A DNA stretch of 64,000 bases from Rhodamnia argentea (taxonomy: Eukaryota > Streptophyta > Magnoliopsida > Myrtales > Myrtaceae), in assembly GCF_020921035.1 (NCBI RefSeq), contig NC_063160.1, positions 19,309,095-19,373,094 on the forward strand, written 5' to 3'. The position numbers were made by a program, and so were the translations under genes. Below the pieces are notes generated by a model. That model was not told the DNA's origin, did not search any database, and saw nothing but the letters and a program-made list of their open reading frames with translations. Of the stretch, positions 22,571 to 34,248 are shown one piece after another (the first letter of the stretch is position 1; every line of letters begins with the position of its first letter).

Positions 22571-23617
22571 TCCATTTACCGTGCGGTGTCCTTCTCCCAA
22601 GAATAATGTTATATAACACGGGCAATGATGGACCGGCGAACTTGTTTACCCCCGATTTGTGTCTGAATACTTTAGCAATATACCTAACTTCCCAAAAAAA
22701 AAAAATAATTTGTCCCCGCGGTTTAATGTGACTAACAATCCGGATTATCTTATGAAGACTGAGAAAACCATGGAGAAATCCAACCGACTTAACTAACATA
22801 TGATCTGACCAAAAAAATAAAATTAATATATGTTGCAGGCCACCCAATATTGTCACATGTTTGCATTGGAAGATCTTCATGGCATGTTTTATTTTGAAAT
22901 ATAGAACAACATAAAGTAAGATAAAACACGCAGAAAAAACCGCGTGCTATGGTTTGACTATGCTCAACAAATTGCTACCGTATTTGTTTCTAGATAAATG
23001 TTAAGATGAGAATGTCCGGCGATAAAACGGCGCCGCTTTGTCACGGGGGGGCCACTGCGAAACGCGTTGACAAGTAAGTGGGAATGCTTCTTCTGTGTTG
23101 GTTGTGACTTGTGACAAATTGTCAAATTCCAGTGATCAAATTAATTGAATATTTTGTCCCCCATCTGTCACGAAGAAGCGCATCTTAATACGAAAAATTC
23201 ACGTCGACAGAAGTACCTCGATAAGCGCTCTAACTAATAATGGACTCCGTCTATTAAACAGGATACTAGGACAACAAATTGGTTAATAGACACTGTGTAA
23301 AGCACAAATTGTCCTAATGGAAAGCCGAAACTTCCCTTCTATAACTCCAGGCATGGGAGGCTACTGTACTTGCCTATCCAGCAGTTGTCAATCGAAGTTG
23401 ACATGAGATCTACTTACCCCAGCTAAAGACCCTTAAGCTCCATCTATATCATTTTCTTCCCTGAAAAAAGGGAATACGGAGAGAACTCACAGGTAGATCC
23501 CTCCATCATACTGGGGATTTCCTTCTTCTGTCTCCCCTTAAGCCTTTTAAAGACCGGCTCAGGCCCAGAAGTACCTCAATAAGCGCTCTATCTAATAATG
23601 AACTTTCTTCTAGAGAG

Positions 23618-23620
<3 letters not shown>

Positions 23621-23657
<37 letters not shown>
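23621..23657. repeat. AT microsatellite
   Basis: An uninterrupted (AT)n tract of about 18 repeats, in the upstream region of the phytosulfokine gene. Confidence 0.9.
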
Positions 23658-23660
<3 letters not shown>

Positions 23661-24146
23661 AATAATATCATAAATCGGACAAAACCTATGACAGCCTTGA
23701 ATTCGAAATAATTTATGCACAATATTGTGGGGGAATCGATCTTGCGTCGCATAATCCGCACAAATCCATTTGCCAATCACTAAGGTGGCGAAGGTGTTAT
23801 TTTAACATAAGATGGTGTGGTTATTTTCATCAACGAAATGATTTAGGTTGTTGCCCTATTATGATTTTGGACTCCGCTATCTAACTTGAAGATTACATGT
23901 ACTTGATATGCAGGAGGGAAGTTAATTTCCTATTGAATTATTCAATTTGATCTCCCCAATCGCAAGGGATCTGGAACTTAATTATATTTTCAAGATGACA
24001 TAATCATGGTTCTAGAATCATTGCATCGTTCTGTAATATTCAACGACAAAGATGGTCTGAGCCTCTGAGGTCCTATGATTCTATCCTCACGCACCAAGAG
24101 GAAGATTCCCGTTTTGCCCATTCCATGCAACCTCCCCTGTCTCTCC

Positions 24147-24153
24147 TATAAAT
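24147..24153 (+). promoter_or_regulatory. Probable TATA box of the phytosulfokine gene
   Basis: TATAAAT lies 46 bases upstream of the start codon. If used at the usual 30-bp spacing, transcription would start near 24180, giving a 5' leader of only about 20 bases. Confidence 0.55.
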
Positions 24154-24198
24154 TATGGCGTGTCTCCAATTCCAAGCAAATTCTGGAGAGAGCTGAGA

Positions 24199-24557
24199 AT
24201 GATGAAGGCTTCTAGAGTAGTCATCGTTTTTTCTTTGCTAACCCTCCTCTTGATCTCCAACGTGTCTCGAGCTGCTCGGCCGGCGCCGGCTGGTGGCGAT
24301 GCGTCGGGAACTCGACCTGAGGTGCGTTATCTCACGTTTCTTGGAAACAAAAACCCTTCTTTCCCCTCTTGTCATGTGTTTCTGGATTGAAAAGTAAGAA
24401 GCTTAAGGTGGTAAAATTTTTGCAGGGTGTTGATCGTGAAGCAGAGAAGGTGGAGGCGGAGCAGAGCTGTGAAGGAGTTGGAGAAGATGAGTGCCTGATG
24501 AGAAGAACCCTCGAAGCTCACCTCGATTACATCTACACTCAGAAGCAAAAACCCTGA
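24199..24557 (+). CDS. Phytosulfokine (PSK) peptide hormone precursor
   Basis: Exons 24199-24321 and 24426-24557 join in phase to an 84-residue preproprotein. Residues 1-25 form a signal peptide ([20 protein letters not shown]). The C-terminus carries the hallmark [24 protein letters not shown] (residues 76-80) is the mature pentapeptide, followed by KQKP. Known: in the Golgi and apoplast the two Tyr are sulfated and a subtilase frees the peptide, which acts through PSK receptor kinases in cell growth and defence balance. The Cys-Glu...Asp-Glu-Cys spacing (CEGVGEDEC) and the Asp before the pentapeptide fit the family, and the length of about 80 residues is typical. Two ATGs stand in tandem at the start (24199 and 24202); the first was used. 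Confidence 0.95.
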
Positions 24558-26053
24558 TGAACACACACACACAAAGAACACCCTCATTTAGTTGGATCAT
24601 TCCCTATTCTTGTTCATCATTTGTGCTTTCGTTCGATGTGATTCTGCAGGATTTTGTATCTAGATTCAATACGGATGGCCTAGGCTCTGTCAAATGTCCT
24701 TGCTTTGCTCTGTTTTGGGTGGAACATTGGTCAGGTTCTGGTCCTGGATAGAGAGCTTGAGTTCTCGCGGGGATCTTGTAAACTATTACTGATATCACAC
24801 CACATGATGTATTCATTACCTTAGCCTCCTCAATTTTTCGCCTCATTCTATAAGTCTTGTGGTTATCTGGAGTCCTCGAATCATTGAATGGAGAGAAATG
24901 GCCCAACCCACTTCCAGATAGGTCATCAAATTCAAAGTCCTGATCTGTGCCTTGGTCTTCGGGGAACGAGGGGCGGCTGCCAGGGTTGACCAGAAAGGCG
25001 AATTGCGTGCGTGCTCCTTTCTCTCGCCCTGTCTTAACCTCGACCACACTTTGGTTGACTCTGTCAAACCCTGTCCTTTTCGTGGTTGACTCCTCCTTGC
25101 TTTCTGTTTCTCTGCGGCCGGTCAATATCCATTTACAAGATGTAGTTGTTATCTTCCCACAAATCCCAGTTCCCACGTCAATTTGTCCGCAGATCAAGTA
25201 AATGAGAACCCAAGTCGGTTAAAGTTCAAACCTCCAGGTCTCAGGTGCTTGCTTTCTTCATCTGGAGACCAGAGGTCTGAGTAACAGCCCAGCAAGAAAT
25301 ATTGCGATAGTATTGCCCTTTCCTCAGGACTGCATCACGGATGCTGATCCACACATACCCTTGCCAATCTCAATGTTCAGCTTAATGTGCCCTTAAGGTT
25401 TGCAGCAACAGAACCTTGTCATAAGCTCGGAGACAATCTTTTCGCGAACAAACTCTCGGTGTGTATATTCCTTTTCCAAAGCATGTAAAACGTTTATCTC
25501 GCGACATCCGGTTCCTCGTTTGAACAAAATCAAACTAGCGTGCAGCTCCTGATCCTGCCTGTATATCCTCACACATTTGGATGAAAGATCCCGTGTTCCC
25601 CTCAATGTGTCTCGACACCGTAAAAAGACCCGCATCGCGAATCATTGAAAGGATGCAGGCAAAGAAGACATGCATTCGAATTCTGCACGCATTGACAAGA
25701 AGTGAGACCCATCAAGAAAAGAGAGGAACCCATGTCCATCACATGTTACGCCTCAAGCTTATTATTGAGATCACAAACCATGATACGATAGCTAAACATT
25801 ATAGGCGCACGTACCATGATGCCGGTCGGCGCACGCCGGAAGTCCTTTGATCATTATCATCATGTGCCTCTCATTACGTGCCTCTTTCTGTAGTTTTATG
25901 TGTGATTATTGCCACTGGTGCTCTCACAAGTTAATGATTCACTATGCTCCCCCACGAAGCGCCTTATTCCCAGTGAGTGAAATGGGTGAATAGAACCTCC
26001 TTTTTTCCCTCTCTAAACTCGTATACAACTTGATATGGTCATCCAATATCCAA

Positions 26054-26555
26054 GACAAAATTATCAAAAAAGTCCTAAACTTATTACACGTGTCAATTCA
26101 GTTGTAAACTTTTTTGATAACTTGCCTATTTAATTCTTTTAGTCAATTTTGATAGGAAAGCGCTAATGTGGATGTTGGCCGTTTTACATGGTATGGACGA
26201 CACCGACATGGACAATTTATATATATATATTTTTTAAAATAAATTTTGAATATTTCTATTGCTTTTTTTTTCTTTTCCTTTTTTTTTTCTACCAAGTCCG
26301 GTGAGGGCCGCAAGGAAAAGAAAAAAAAAAAAAAAAAAAAAAAATCACAAATTATATATAAAAAAATCATGTCAACGCTGGGTCCTATGTGACATTGCCA
26401 ATATCCACATTAGGTGTTTTCGATCAAAATTGACACGAAAGACTAAATTAGCAAATCGTTAAAATGTTTATGATTAAATTATCCAAATTAAAAGGTTTAT
26501 GACTGAATTGGTACATATATAATGAATTCATTAATTTTTTGTTTGGAATTTTTCT
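26054..26555. mobile_element. Family 1 foldback element with a 10-bp flanking direct repeat
   Basis: CAATATCCAA flanks the element at 26044-26053 and 26556-26565. The left end (GACAAAATTATCAAAAAAGT) and the reverse complement of the right end (GAGAAAAATTCCAAACAAAA) are imperfect inverted repeats, and both continue into inverted 'CAATTCAGT.(G/A)TAAAC' phrases. A 9-10 bp target duplication with long terminal inverted repeats suggests a Mutator-like non-autonomous element. The core is A/T low complexity. Confidence 0.65.
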
Positions 26556-26984
26556 CAATATCCAACATTAACATAAGCCCCCTGAATTTTGTAATAGCGA
26601 GGTTACTGCAAGTTTCGTTCGTAGAGTCATAAGGAAGCTAGCCCTCGGATTTTCACATTCTATGCATAGGTCCGAACCTAAGATGAATGATTTAATCCGC
26701 AGAGAGAGATTGATTGATAAGGAAGCAATTGGGGATTGCCAGTGTTATCGAGTCATCATCAAGAAAACTGTGTAAAACCTTGGATGCAATTAGGAGATTT
26801 AAGTTGGTTTGACCTCGATCACCGTATTCGAAATTTAAGTGTCTCTCTCTTTTTTTCTCTCTGACCAACTTTTTTGTTTGGTCGAAATCTTTGACCAACT
26901 TAAAAGAGGCATTTTTTGTTGCAAAAAAATAACGGATTTCTCGATCCAGGGTCACCGAATCGAACGAACATAATGATTTAGAAG

Positions 26985-27200
26985 ATATTTTATTAAAAAT
27001 GATCGCTTTTATCGTTCATAACAATGAACGAAACAAATGAACGAAAAATGTTTGCATTATTCGCAGAATTATATAGATCTGCATTGTTGTTGGCAACGAA
27101 ATCCTTTTATATTAATTGATTATTTTGGGCGACGTAAACAATTAGTTTTAAAAAAAATATTTTTCATGTCATTTATTTTTCGCGAAACAAACGGAGCTTG
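26985..27200. mobile_element. MITE-type repeat (family 2)
   Basis: Contains AAAAATGATCGCTTTTATCGTT, ATTGATTATTTTGGGCGACG and the terminal TTTTTCGCGAAACAAACGGAGC. The same elements recur at 22380-22570, 33120-33245 and 52265-52495. It is non-coding. Confidence 0.5.
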
Positions 27201-27833
27201 GATTAGAAATTAAGTTGAATAGATGGGAAGAAAGGAATAGAAACTCTTCTCAGGCACCAATAACACGGGGTTATAAATAATGTAACCTAAACTTCTGCCA
27301 TCGAATTATGCTATGAGGGAATATCGTAATGGAACTTTCAACTTCTCTTTTAAGGCGGTTGTAATGGCTCGTTCGTAATCATGCTCAAGACCCGTATTAA
27401 GGTCCCTAACCTTTCTAATAATCTTTTGAATTTTTGTTGTATTAAAAAAAGAAAATTGATTATGTAACGGTCCATTTTGGACCATAAAAAATAAATATTA
27501 ATTGATTAAAATTTATTGTGAAGTCCATTCTTTTAAAATTTATCAATATATTATTGTCCTCACGGTCGCTCAAAAATTGCTATGCCACTAAAATATAAAA
27601 CCCTTCTAGAAACTTCAATTTCCTTGAGTATATCTTAATATAAAACAACAACAAAAATTCGAATTATTATGGATTTTTTTAAGTAAAAGGTTTGTTTTTC
27701 TTTGATTGTAAAAAACAAAGGAAAAATCTCTCATGACTTTTCACCTCACTAGCTAGGGGCGGTGCATTCCGAGACTCCATCGAGTTTTCATGGCGAATCT
27801 TTACATTCCGTACTTTCAGTTTCGTTGACCAGA

Positions 27834-28448
27834 ATGCTCCTTGGCCGCCATCCTTGGCGCCAGAATCTTGCAATTCCCGCCATAAAAGCCACAACTTTCC
27901 GACTCCAAAGCCTGCCGCACTCAAACCCTTCAGTCCACTTCGCCGTCAGAAACAGCGAACCTCGCTCTTTCACCACCGAAGAGATGGGCAAGCCCAAACA
28001 GTACTGGCTCCTGAAAACCGAGCCGGGCGAGTGGTCCTGGGACGAGCAGGCGGCCTCTGACGGCGGCGTCGCCAAGTGGGACGGCGTCAAGAACAAGCAG
28101 GCCCAGAAGAACCTCAAGTCCATGCGCCTCCGCGACCTCTGCCTCTTCTACCACTCCGGGGCCAAGGCCCGCCGCGTCGTCGGCGTCGTCGAGGTGGCGC
28201 GCCAGTGGTACGACGACGGGGACGGCGGCGACGGGGCGGTGGACGTGAGGGCGGTGGGGGAGATGAGGAGGCACGTGGAGCTGGCGGAGCTTAAGGGGGA
28301 CGGCGCGCTCAAGGGGTTCGCCCTGCTGAGGCAGCCGAGGCTGTCGGTGGTGCCGGTGGCGGCGGATGTCTGGGATAGGATCTGCGAGCTGGGCGGTGGG
28401 TACGAAGGGGATGGCAAAGATGCGGACGACGGCGATGGTGAGGGCTGA
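27834..28448 (+). CDS. EVE-domain protein (thymocyte nuclear protein 1-like)
   Basis: An intronless gene. The first in-frame ATG (27834) gives 204 residues; an internal ATG (27984) gives a 154-residue form starting exactly at the domain. The 50-residue N-terminal extension is rich in Arg, Ser and His with few acids and may be an organelle-targeting peptide. The EVE/THYN1 domain begins KQYWLLKTEPGEWSWDEQ, then KWDGVKNKQAQKNLKSMRL, LCLFYHSGAKARRVVGVVEV, and LKGFALLRQPRLSVVPV. Known: the EVE fold is related to YTH and PUA domains, and some members bind modified cytosine in DNA; the plant role is not settled. The coding part is strongly GC-rich against AT-rich flanks. An acidic Asp/Gly tail (DGKDADDGDGEG) ends the protein. 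The extended long frame to 27762 has no ATG. Confidence 0.88.
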   Translation: MLLGRHPWRQNLAIPAIKATTFRLQSLPHSNPSVHFAVRNSEPRSFTTEEMGKPKQYWLLKTEPGEWSWDEQAASDGGVAKWDGVKNKQAQKNLKSMRLRDLCLFYHSGAKARRVVGVVEVARQWYDDGDGGDGAVDVRAVGEMRRHVELAELKGDGALKGFALLRQPRLSVVPVAADVWDRICELGGGYEGDGKDADDGDGEG

Positions 28449-29082
28449 GGAGTGAGGGCAAGTGTTGCCTTGTAGGTGTTTGCGGAAATGTGGCAGTGGG
28501 AAGTGGTTTTTGAGGTTGTGGTGGGATATGTCCCCTTTTTTTGTTGATTGTAAATATCAGGGGATGTTTAGTTGTGAAAGTCGTCGTCCCCTTCCTTTTG
28601 GTAATCCTGTAAATCGTCGCTCGATATGCAGCAGACTTCCATGGAGAAGATGAAATGCTGTCTGCCTTCGTTAAGAATTCCTCCCTGTTGTCCTTTGTTT
28701 TGAATGAGCCACGTTTCACCAAAGTTCTTGACAAAAACAACGAGTCGACCATCAAGCAAATTCCAGCAAAAAGCACACAAAAATGGAACGAACAAAAGTA
28801 AGCGCGGTTGATTTTTTTCTTTTTTTCGGTCGAAGATGAAAGGTTCGATTGATTCGGGGGTAAATCCACGCGAACGTGTTCTGATGTCACTGTCGATTTA
28901 TTAATGAGGAGGTGTTTAATCAAATAAAGGGATTTCATTAATTTTGAAGTAATAAATGATGTGAAGAGTTAAAAGAGCAATGAAGATGAATTGGGCGGAG
29001 CATTGGAGTGAGTCGCCCACTCCCAGATAGAAGCAGAACTGCATTGGAGCTTGAGAACTGTGTGAAACGAAAGAAGCTCCGA
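28449..29082. other. Intergenic DNA between EVE-domain and RsmE genes
   Basis: 634 bp. The first half is probable 3' UTR of the EVE-domain gene. The rest presumably holds the promoter of the next gene; no clear TATA box or other site is visible. Confidence 0.5.
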
Positions 29083-31372
29083 ATGCAAGCTCATCAACCA
29101 ACGTTCCACCATTTTGTCGCCCTCTCGAACCGGTGGTGGCGCCGAACATCATGCAAGTTTCGAGCTTTTTGCAGCTCCTCACCTTCTTCGGATTACTCCA
29201 ACCAGTCTCGCGGTGGACTCCCTCGGTTCTTCTCCGACGTCCTCCCTCCTTCCAAGGTTAAACTCTCTCGCCATGTGCCCTGCCCGTGCGGGTGGTGGAC
29301 GGCTCGTATCGTGTCTTCTGGTGTTAATGGGTTTTCTCTCGTCTACTTACTGTGGAACTCCAGGGTGGGGTTATTCGGGTGCAGGGAGATGAATTCTGGC
29401 ATATGACCAAAGTGTTGAGGTTGAGCACAAACGACAGGTATCTTCGACCTTCCTCTTTTCTCACGTATCGTTGCTTGATTTTGTTGTACTTTGTACGGTT
29501 GACTTCGCAATTGGGGTGTGAGGACTCGCGGTGATTTTAAGCAGTTCGAAATGAGTTACTTGCATTGCCTGCTTGGGCTATGATCTGCTGAACTTTTGGT
29601 CTCTCTACGTATCCTGCGAAACATTACTTGCACACCAAGTGTTCGACAAAATCTCCCTAAGTAATTTTGTTGTCTAGCTTTGCACACTTGGATTGACAAT
29701 GGCGTTTATGTACTTGTTTTAATATTCCTGCAAGGGTAGAGCTCTTCAATGGGAAGGGAGGATTAGTTAGGGGGAACATTCAGAGTGTTGACCGTGCTGG
29801 ATTGGACTTTGTCTCTCTGGAAGACCCGAAATTGGTCCCTCCTCAGAGGCCGCTGTGGCATGTATTTGCTGCTTTTGGTGAGTTATTACAGATCTAAGCA
29901 ATTATTCACAAGTAGTTTGTCCTTTAAGGCTCAGGACATAATCCCTTTTTTAGCCCATAATTTTTTTCCAACTTTGCTTAGGAACTCTAAAGGGTGGCCG
30001 AGCTGATTGGCTTGTTGAGAAATGTACGGTATGTGTCCATGCAATTATGTCTTCTGCTTTCCACATCTGATAATTGAATTGTCTGTTTGTGCTATGCTTG
30101 TTACTACTGATTCGTTCTTTGATTCCCATAGGAGCTGGGGGCTAGCAGTGTAACTCCTCTGTTGACGGACCGATCTCCTTCAGTCTCAGAAAATAGGTTC
30201 GACAGGCTGCAACGGCTCATCTTAGCTGCATCAAAGCAATGTCAGTTGTTCATCGCCGCATGAGTAGTCTTCATTCATAGAAGTCTTCGTTCATAACAGT
30301 TATTCTTTTCCTTTCATGGGACTAATATAGTTTGTATTTTTCTAGATAAAATGACATAGGAGGTTCCTTTGACTTGGTTGAGTAGTTGTTTCAACTTACC
30401 ATCTTGTATTGCTCTTCAGGTCAGCGGCTTCATGAAATGGTACTTAATCCTCCACAAAAGATCGGTGACATTCTACCTTGTGTGAGTTAATATTCCTTGA
30501 CTGCGAGCCAGCACGTTCGAAAAATTTCACATTTTCATTCTCGATTATGTGCTTATGTTTGGTATTGTGATTGGATTTTATAGGTTCGAAAGTCAAAGCT
30601 ATCTTTACTCGCTGTTGCAGAAGCTCCTTCTCTCATGAGTGCATTGACTTCATGCAGAATGGAACCTGATGGGATTATGATTATTGGACCTGAAGGAGGT
30701 TAGTCCTGGTTTTCTATTGCTGATTTTCCGGCATATAATTGAGAAAATGCCGATCCTTTATGTTTGTGGGGTAGGGTGGGTGGGTGGGTTTGGCACTTGT
30801 GCAGATGTGTGGACTGGTGGGAGAGTGTGCAGGTGAACTTGAGTGGCCACTTTAGTTTTTATCCAGGTTAATGGTACGTCCTTCCTCTAGGAAGGCAACC
30901 CCCACCCTCTTGTGCACATCCCTATTTTTAAGCTAATAGAAAAGGGAAACCATGGAACTCTTCAAAATCTAACTTGTCATATTGGATGATAAGCTATACA
31001 GGGCTCGGGTAGTACTTGATAATAATGTGAATTTGGATGGTTCTACTTTCCACAAATAAGTACAGCTGCTTGCCGTCTTGGCTGGCATTTCTTTTGTTCT
31101 TCGAGATTCTTGTCTTCTGATTTAATTCCGTTTCTCCTAACATCTTCAGCGTGCAATGCTCATCTCCATTTCCCTTGTGACTAACAATCACATGTTTTTA
31201 TGCTTCTGTTCGTTGTATGTCAGATTTTACTGAGAAAGAAGTGAGTATACTGATGGAAGCAGGTGCTACTGCTGTTGGCCTAGGGCCACATCGCTTACGG
31301 GTAGAAACTGCCACAATTGCCCTTCTGGCAACACTCATGTTATGGTCTGATCATCAAGTGACCAAAAATTGA
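29083..31372 (+). CDS. RsmE-family 16S rRNA (uracil-N3)-methyltransferase, organellar
   Basis: Eight exons, all in phase: 29083-29256, 29364-29437, 29735-29877, 29982-30028, 30132-30240, 30420-30481, 30584-30698 and 31224-31372, encoding 290 residues. Residues 1-45 resemble a plastid or mitochondrial transit peptide (RRTSCKFRAFCSSSPSS). The N-terminal PUA-like part includes DEFWHMTKVLRLSTNDRVELF. The SPOUT methyltransferase part has KGGRADWLVEKCTELGASSV, RFDRLQRLILAASKQCQRLH, the SAM-binding knot loop MIIGPEGDFTEKE, and LGPHRLRVETATIALL. Known: RsmE methylates U1498 (E. coli numbering) of small-subunit rRNA using S-adenosylmethionine, so the target is probably plastid or mitochondrial 16S/18S-type rRNA. 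The length is a little above the bacterial 243 residues because of the transit peptide. No damage is seen. Confidence 0.93.
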
Positions 31373-33919
31373 TTGATTTTTCATGGCCGGTAAGTTGTCT
31401 TAGTGCTTTGGCTTATGCTATTATAATCAGCAATTGTGCTCCATATATTCTTTTCTCGGGAATGGGCACATGGCGAGGCAGGGCTGGGCTCATCCTCGAG
31501 GGGCACCGTCCCCCATGTGAGGAAATCTCATTAATTTTTAAAATCATATATTGCAAATATATCTTATTGGTATTATTAACTTAATAGCATATGTTTTTTA
31601 TTTTCTCTTCACGTTAAATTGGGTGGGTCATACATTAGAATGAGTTATGTATAGATTAATATAACAAATATAACCGCTGGGCACAGATGCCCATTTCTCT
31701 TCTCTTATCATTATAACCAAGATGAGGCTGATGTTCTGAGTTTGACTTTTTTCCCTTCAAGATCTGTGCTTGTCTGCACGTGAGAGACAGATTCACACAT
31801 GCTCCGAAATGGGCTTTAGAATCGAAAGATGCACTTTACTGGGGAAGGTCGAGCACGGCCCTATTGGTTTCGAGAACTGACATGCGACTTCTCTTCTTGG
31901 TCTTCCTTATGAAATTGATTAAAAGTTGACTTGACTTGAACAGCATTATGAAACCAAATATCGGGGTACCTGCTGCAGATTGCAATATTTGCATTAAAAT
32001 TCAGCTGCTCTTGTTTTAATAAATTAACCATATTAATTATTTGTGACTTGCAGCATCTTCCTCCAGCCTGGTGCTTATATCACGTAAGCACGGAGGGTGC
32101 ATGTTGCAGGCAATGCTCCACTTATCGAATCGCATTTTCAACTTGTACTGGCAATTGGTGTAAAAGAAGACTTACTCGGAGATGCAGCATCCCAACTGCA
32201 GCTGCACTGCTGAGGTGATTAGAACTCAGCTTACCGTTCAGTGGACACGAAAGAAAGACAGCGTTGTCGGTTTAATAAGAGATAATTAGCTCTTCTTTTT
32301 TTCTTTCTCTTCTTTTTTTTCTGGAAGAAGGAAGCCCATTTGATGGGGCACTGATCTAGAACTAGAAGTCCAGAACAACAAATAAAAAAACAAAAAGAAG
32401 CAAAAACCCGGGTCAAAGCTCAGGCCAGTATTGTCGTCGATGTTGCTTTTGTTTGGGGATTGTTTGGGGATGGGGAATTCAAAGTGTTTGACTCACGTTT
32501 TGCAGGCGGAGAGTGTGAATGTTGGTGCTTTTTGTGGAGAATTATGAGAGCAGCAGCATTATGCGGTCCAAGGGTCATTCATATTGGCGCATGATGTTGG
32601 TCGACGGTGGTTTTGATGAACCGAGCGGGTGTAGATAAGGTCGTTTGGTCAGCATCATCCCTCGTTTTCCGTCGAGAGCGACTTTGGATATGTTCAAACC
32701 AGTGTCATTGCTGCCGTTCACTCTCGGTTGCAAGTTGAATGGTACTGCTACCACACATAGACACTTTGACCAATTAACGTAAGCCTCTTCTTAATCTCTA
32801 ATTTCCAGGATGTGGGGGCGTTCATATTCAAGGGATAGGAAATTGTTCTTTCACTGCCCGTATCATTTGCACCATTTACTCTTACTACTAAGTATGTAAG
32901 TCTGGCTTGTTTACCTATCCAGTTAAACGCAGCAATCGGAAAATGGCAAAAGGAATTGACATGATGATTGCACAAAGTATAATTTTTTCGATTGCGATGT
33001 GTCCTTAAACTATTCGTGTTTTTTTTTTAATTAATTCCAATCACCATTACAAGCAAATTAGTCGAGTGCACTTACCATTCTAAAGTCTTCCATGCAATTG
33101 TCGCCACATTTATTGTCCCTCTATCCGTTTGTCTTGTTCCTCAACTCGTTTATAATTTTCTCTCGTTCGTTCGAACGATACAAGCGATCGTTTTTTAGAA
33201 AATGTATTTTCCAAAATTTTTGTTTTGTTGCGAAACAAATGAAGTCTTAATGCCAAATCTTTTTTTTTTTTTTTTTTTACTTTTATGTGTTTTTACTTCA
33301 CATTCTATCTGTATGAATGCACCACGTATCTACGTGACATGTTTGTCGGCCAAAAGTCTACGTCCGACATATACGCACCACATATCCGCGTGATATTCTT
33401 GTAAATCAAAAGTTCACGTCTGACATGAACGTACCAAATATTCGGATGATATGCTTGTCGGCTAAAAGTCTATGTCTGACATGTATGCATCACATATCCG
33501 CATGATATGCTTGTCATCCAAAAGTCCACGTCTGACACAAATGCATCACATATTCACGTGATATGTTTGTCGGCTAAAAATTCACGTCTAACATGTACGC
33601 ACCACATATTCGCGTGATATGCTTGTCAATTGGATATGTTTCATTAGAACTTTGATTGTGTGGGCCATCTTATATTTTTGTCTTCTAATTTTAGCTTGCA
33701 ATAAAAACACATAAAAAAAAAAAAGAATGTGAAGTGAAATCGGATTAACAAGTGATCTGGTTTCAGCAAACAATGTAAATAGTTGACCGTCCCACCGTCT
33801 GACTTGGTGGAACGATCAGCTTAGCCGATTTCATTAAGCGCTGAATTTTTAGTTTTTGGCACTTTATTGAGTTATGAAACATACTCTTAGTTTTTCAACC
33901 ACCAACCCCCCACCCTCCC

Positions 33920-33950
<31 letters not shown>

Positions 33951-34092
33951 GAAAGGAAAGAAGCATGCTCCTAGTTTTACACAAAACAGGCCGTTAGTCT
34001 TATACCAAATTTTCTTGATATGCAAAGCGAGGCAAGTGGCAAAATCGTTATATTTACCCAAATACGTGTCGACATTCACACGTTTGGCTCGC
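31373..34092. other. Intergenic DNA between RsmE and the small basic protein gene
   Basis: No supported gene. The region holds probable 3' UTR (to about 31700), a fragment of MITE family 2 (about 33120-33245), a T-run and the 56-bp minisatellite at 33319-33632. The 32000-32750 stretch is unique-looking DNA without a convincing frame. Confidence 0.5.
33319..33632. repeat. Minisatellite of 56-bp units, about 5.5 copies
   Basis: The repeated start (G)CACCACATAT or its variants falls at about 33321, 33377, 33433, 33489, 33545 and 33601, an exact 56-bp spacing. Each unit holds CGTGATATGCTTGTCGGC, AAAAGTC(T/C)ACGTC and a CTGACATG phrase. Units differ by about 10-20 percent, but no length change is seen, so the array is old yet free of indels. 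Confidence 0.92.
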
Positions 34093-34098
34093 TATAAG
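34093..34098 (+). promoter_or_regulatory. Possible TATA box (TATAAG)
   Basis: TATAAG within GCTATAAGAACG lies about 155 bases upstream of the start codon of the small basic protein. At usual spacing it would give a leader of about 120 bases. Confidence 0.35.
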
Positions 34099-34248
34099 AA
34101 CGCCACACTCCAGACGCAAACTCGAGAGAGCCCCACGTATTTGTGAGGTGAGAGTGACGACTCCGAGATCACAACCCGCAAATTGCACTCCCCCCAACCC
34201 AGCTGAATCGCGCAGCGAGAAGAAGATCGGACGCCGATTAACCTGGCG

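Larger units (their letters stand above)
20791..24146. other. Intergenic DNA between array and phytosulfokine gene
   Basis: No supported gene. Contents: a CT tract (about 21033-21068), a Mutator-like foldback element (about 21430-21890), a second short MITE-type repeat (about 22380-22570) and an AT microsatellite (23621-23657). A CT-rich open frame at 21017-21265 and the frames at 21891-22176 could not be tied to a family. Confidence 0.55.
24558..27833. other. Intergenic DNA between phytosulfokine and EVE-domain genes
   Basis: 24558-24800 is probable 3' UTR. A 197-codon minus-strand frame (24604-25197) overlaps it and resembles no family I know. 25390-25860 has short frames on both strands of unknown nature. 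A family 1 element lies at 26054-26555 and a family 2 MITE at about 26985-27200. The rest is AT-rich with no visible function. Confidence 0.5.

Noticed and set aside
24604-25197. 197-codon minus-strand open frame after the phytosulfokine gene
   Set aside because: It overlaps the probable 3' UTR of the phytosulfokine gene, has no domain or family resemblance that I can see, and its composition looks random.
25393-25860. Possible coding fragments on both strands
   Set aside because: The frames are short, mutually overlapping and unlike any protein family I can recall; probably chance or a decayed repeat.
28309-28938. 209-codon minus-strand frame across the EVE-domain gene
   Set aside because: It is antisense shadow of the GC-rich EVE-domain coding region and its 3' UTR, with no start context or family match.
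33319-33632. Could be taken for a CRISPR array
   Set aside because: Units are contiguous 56-bp tandem repeats without spacers, in a plant genome; this is a minisatellite.
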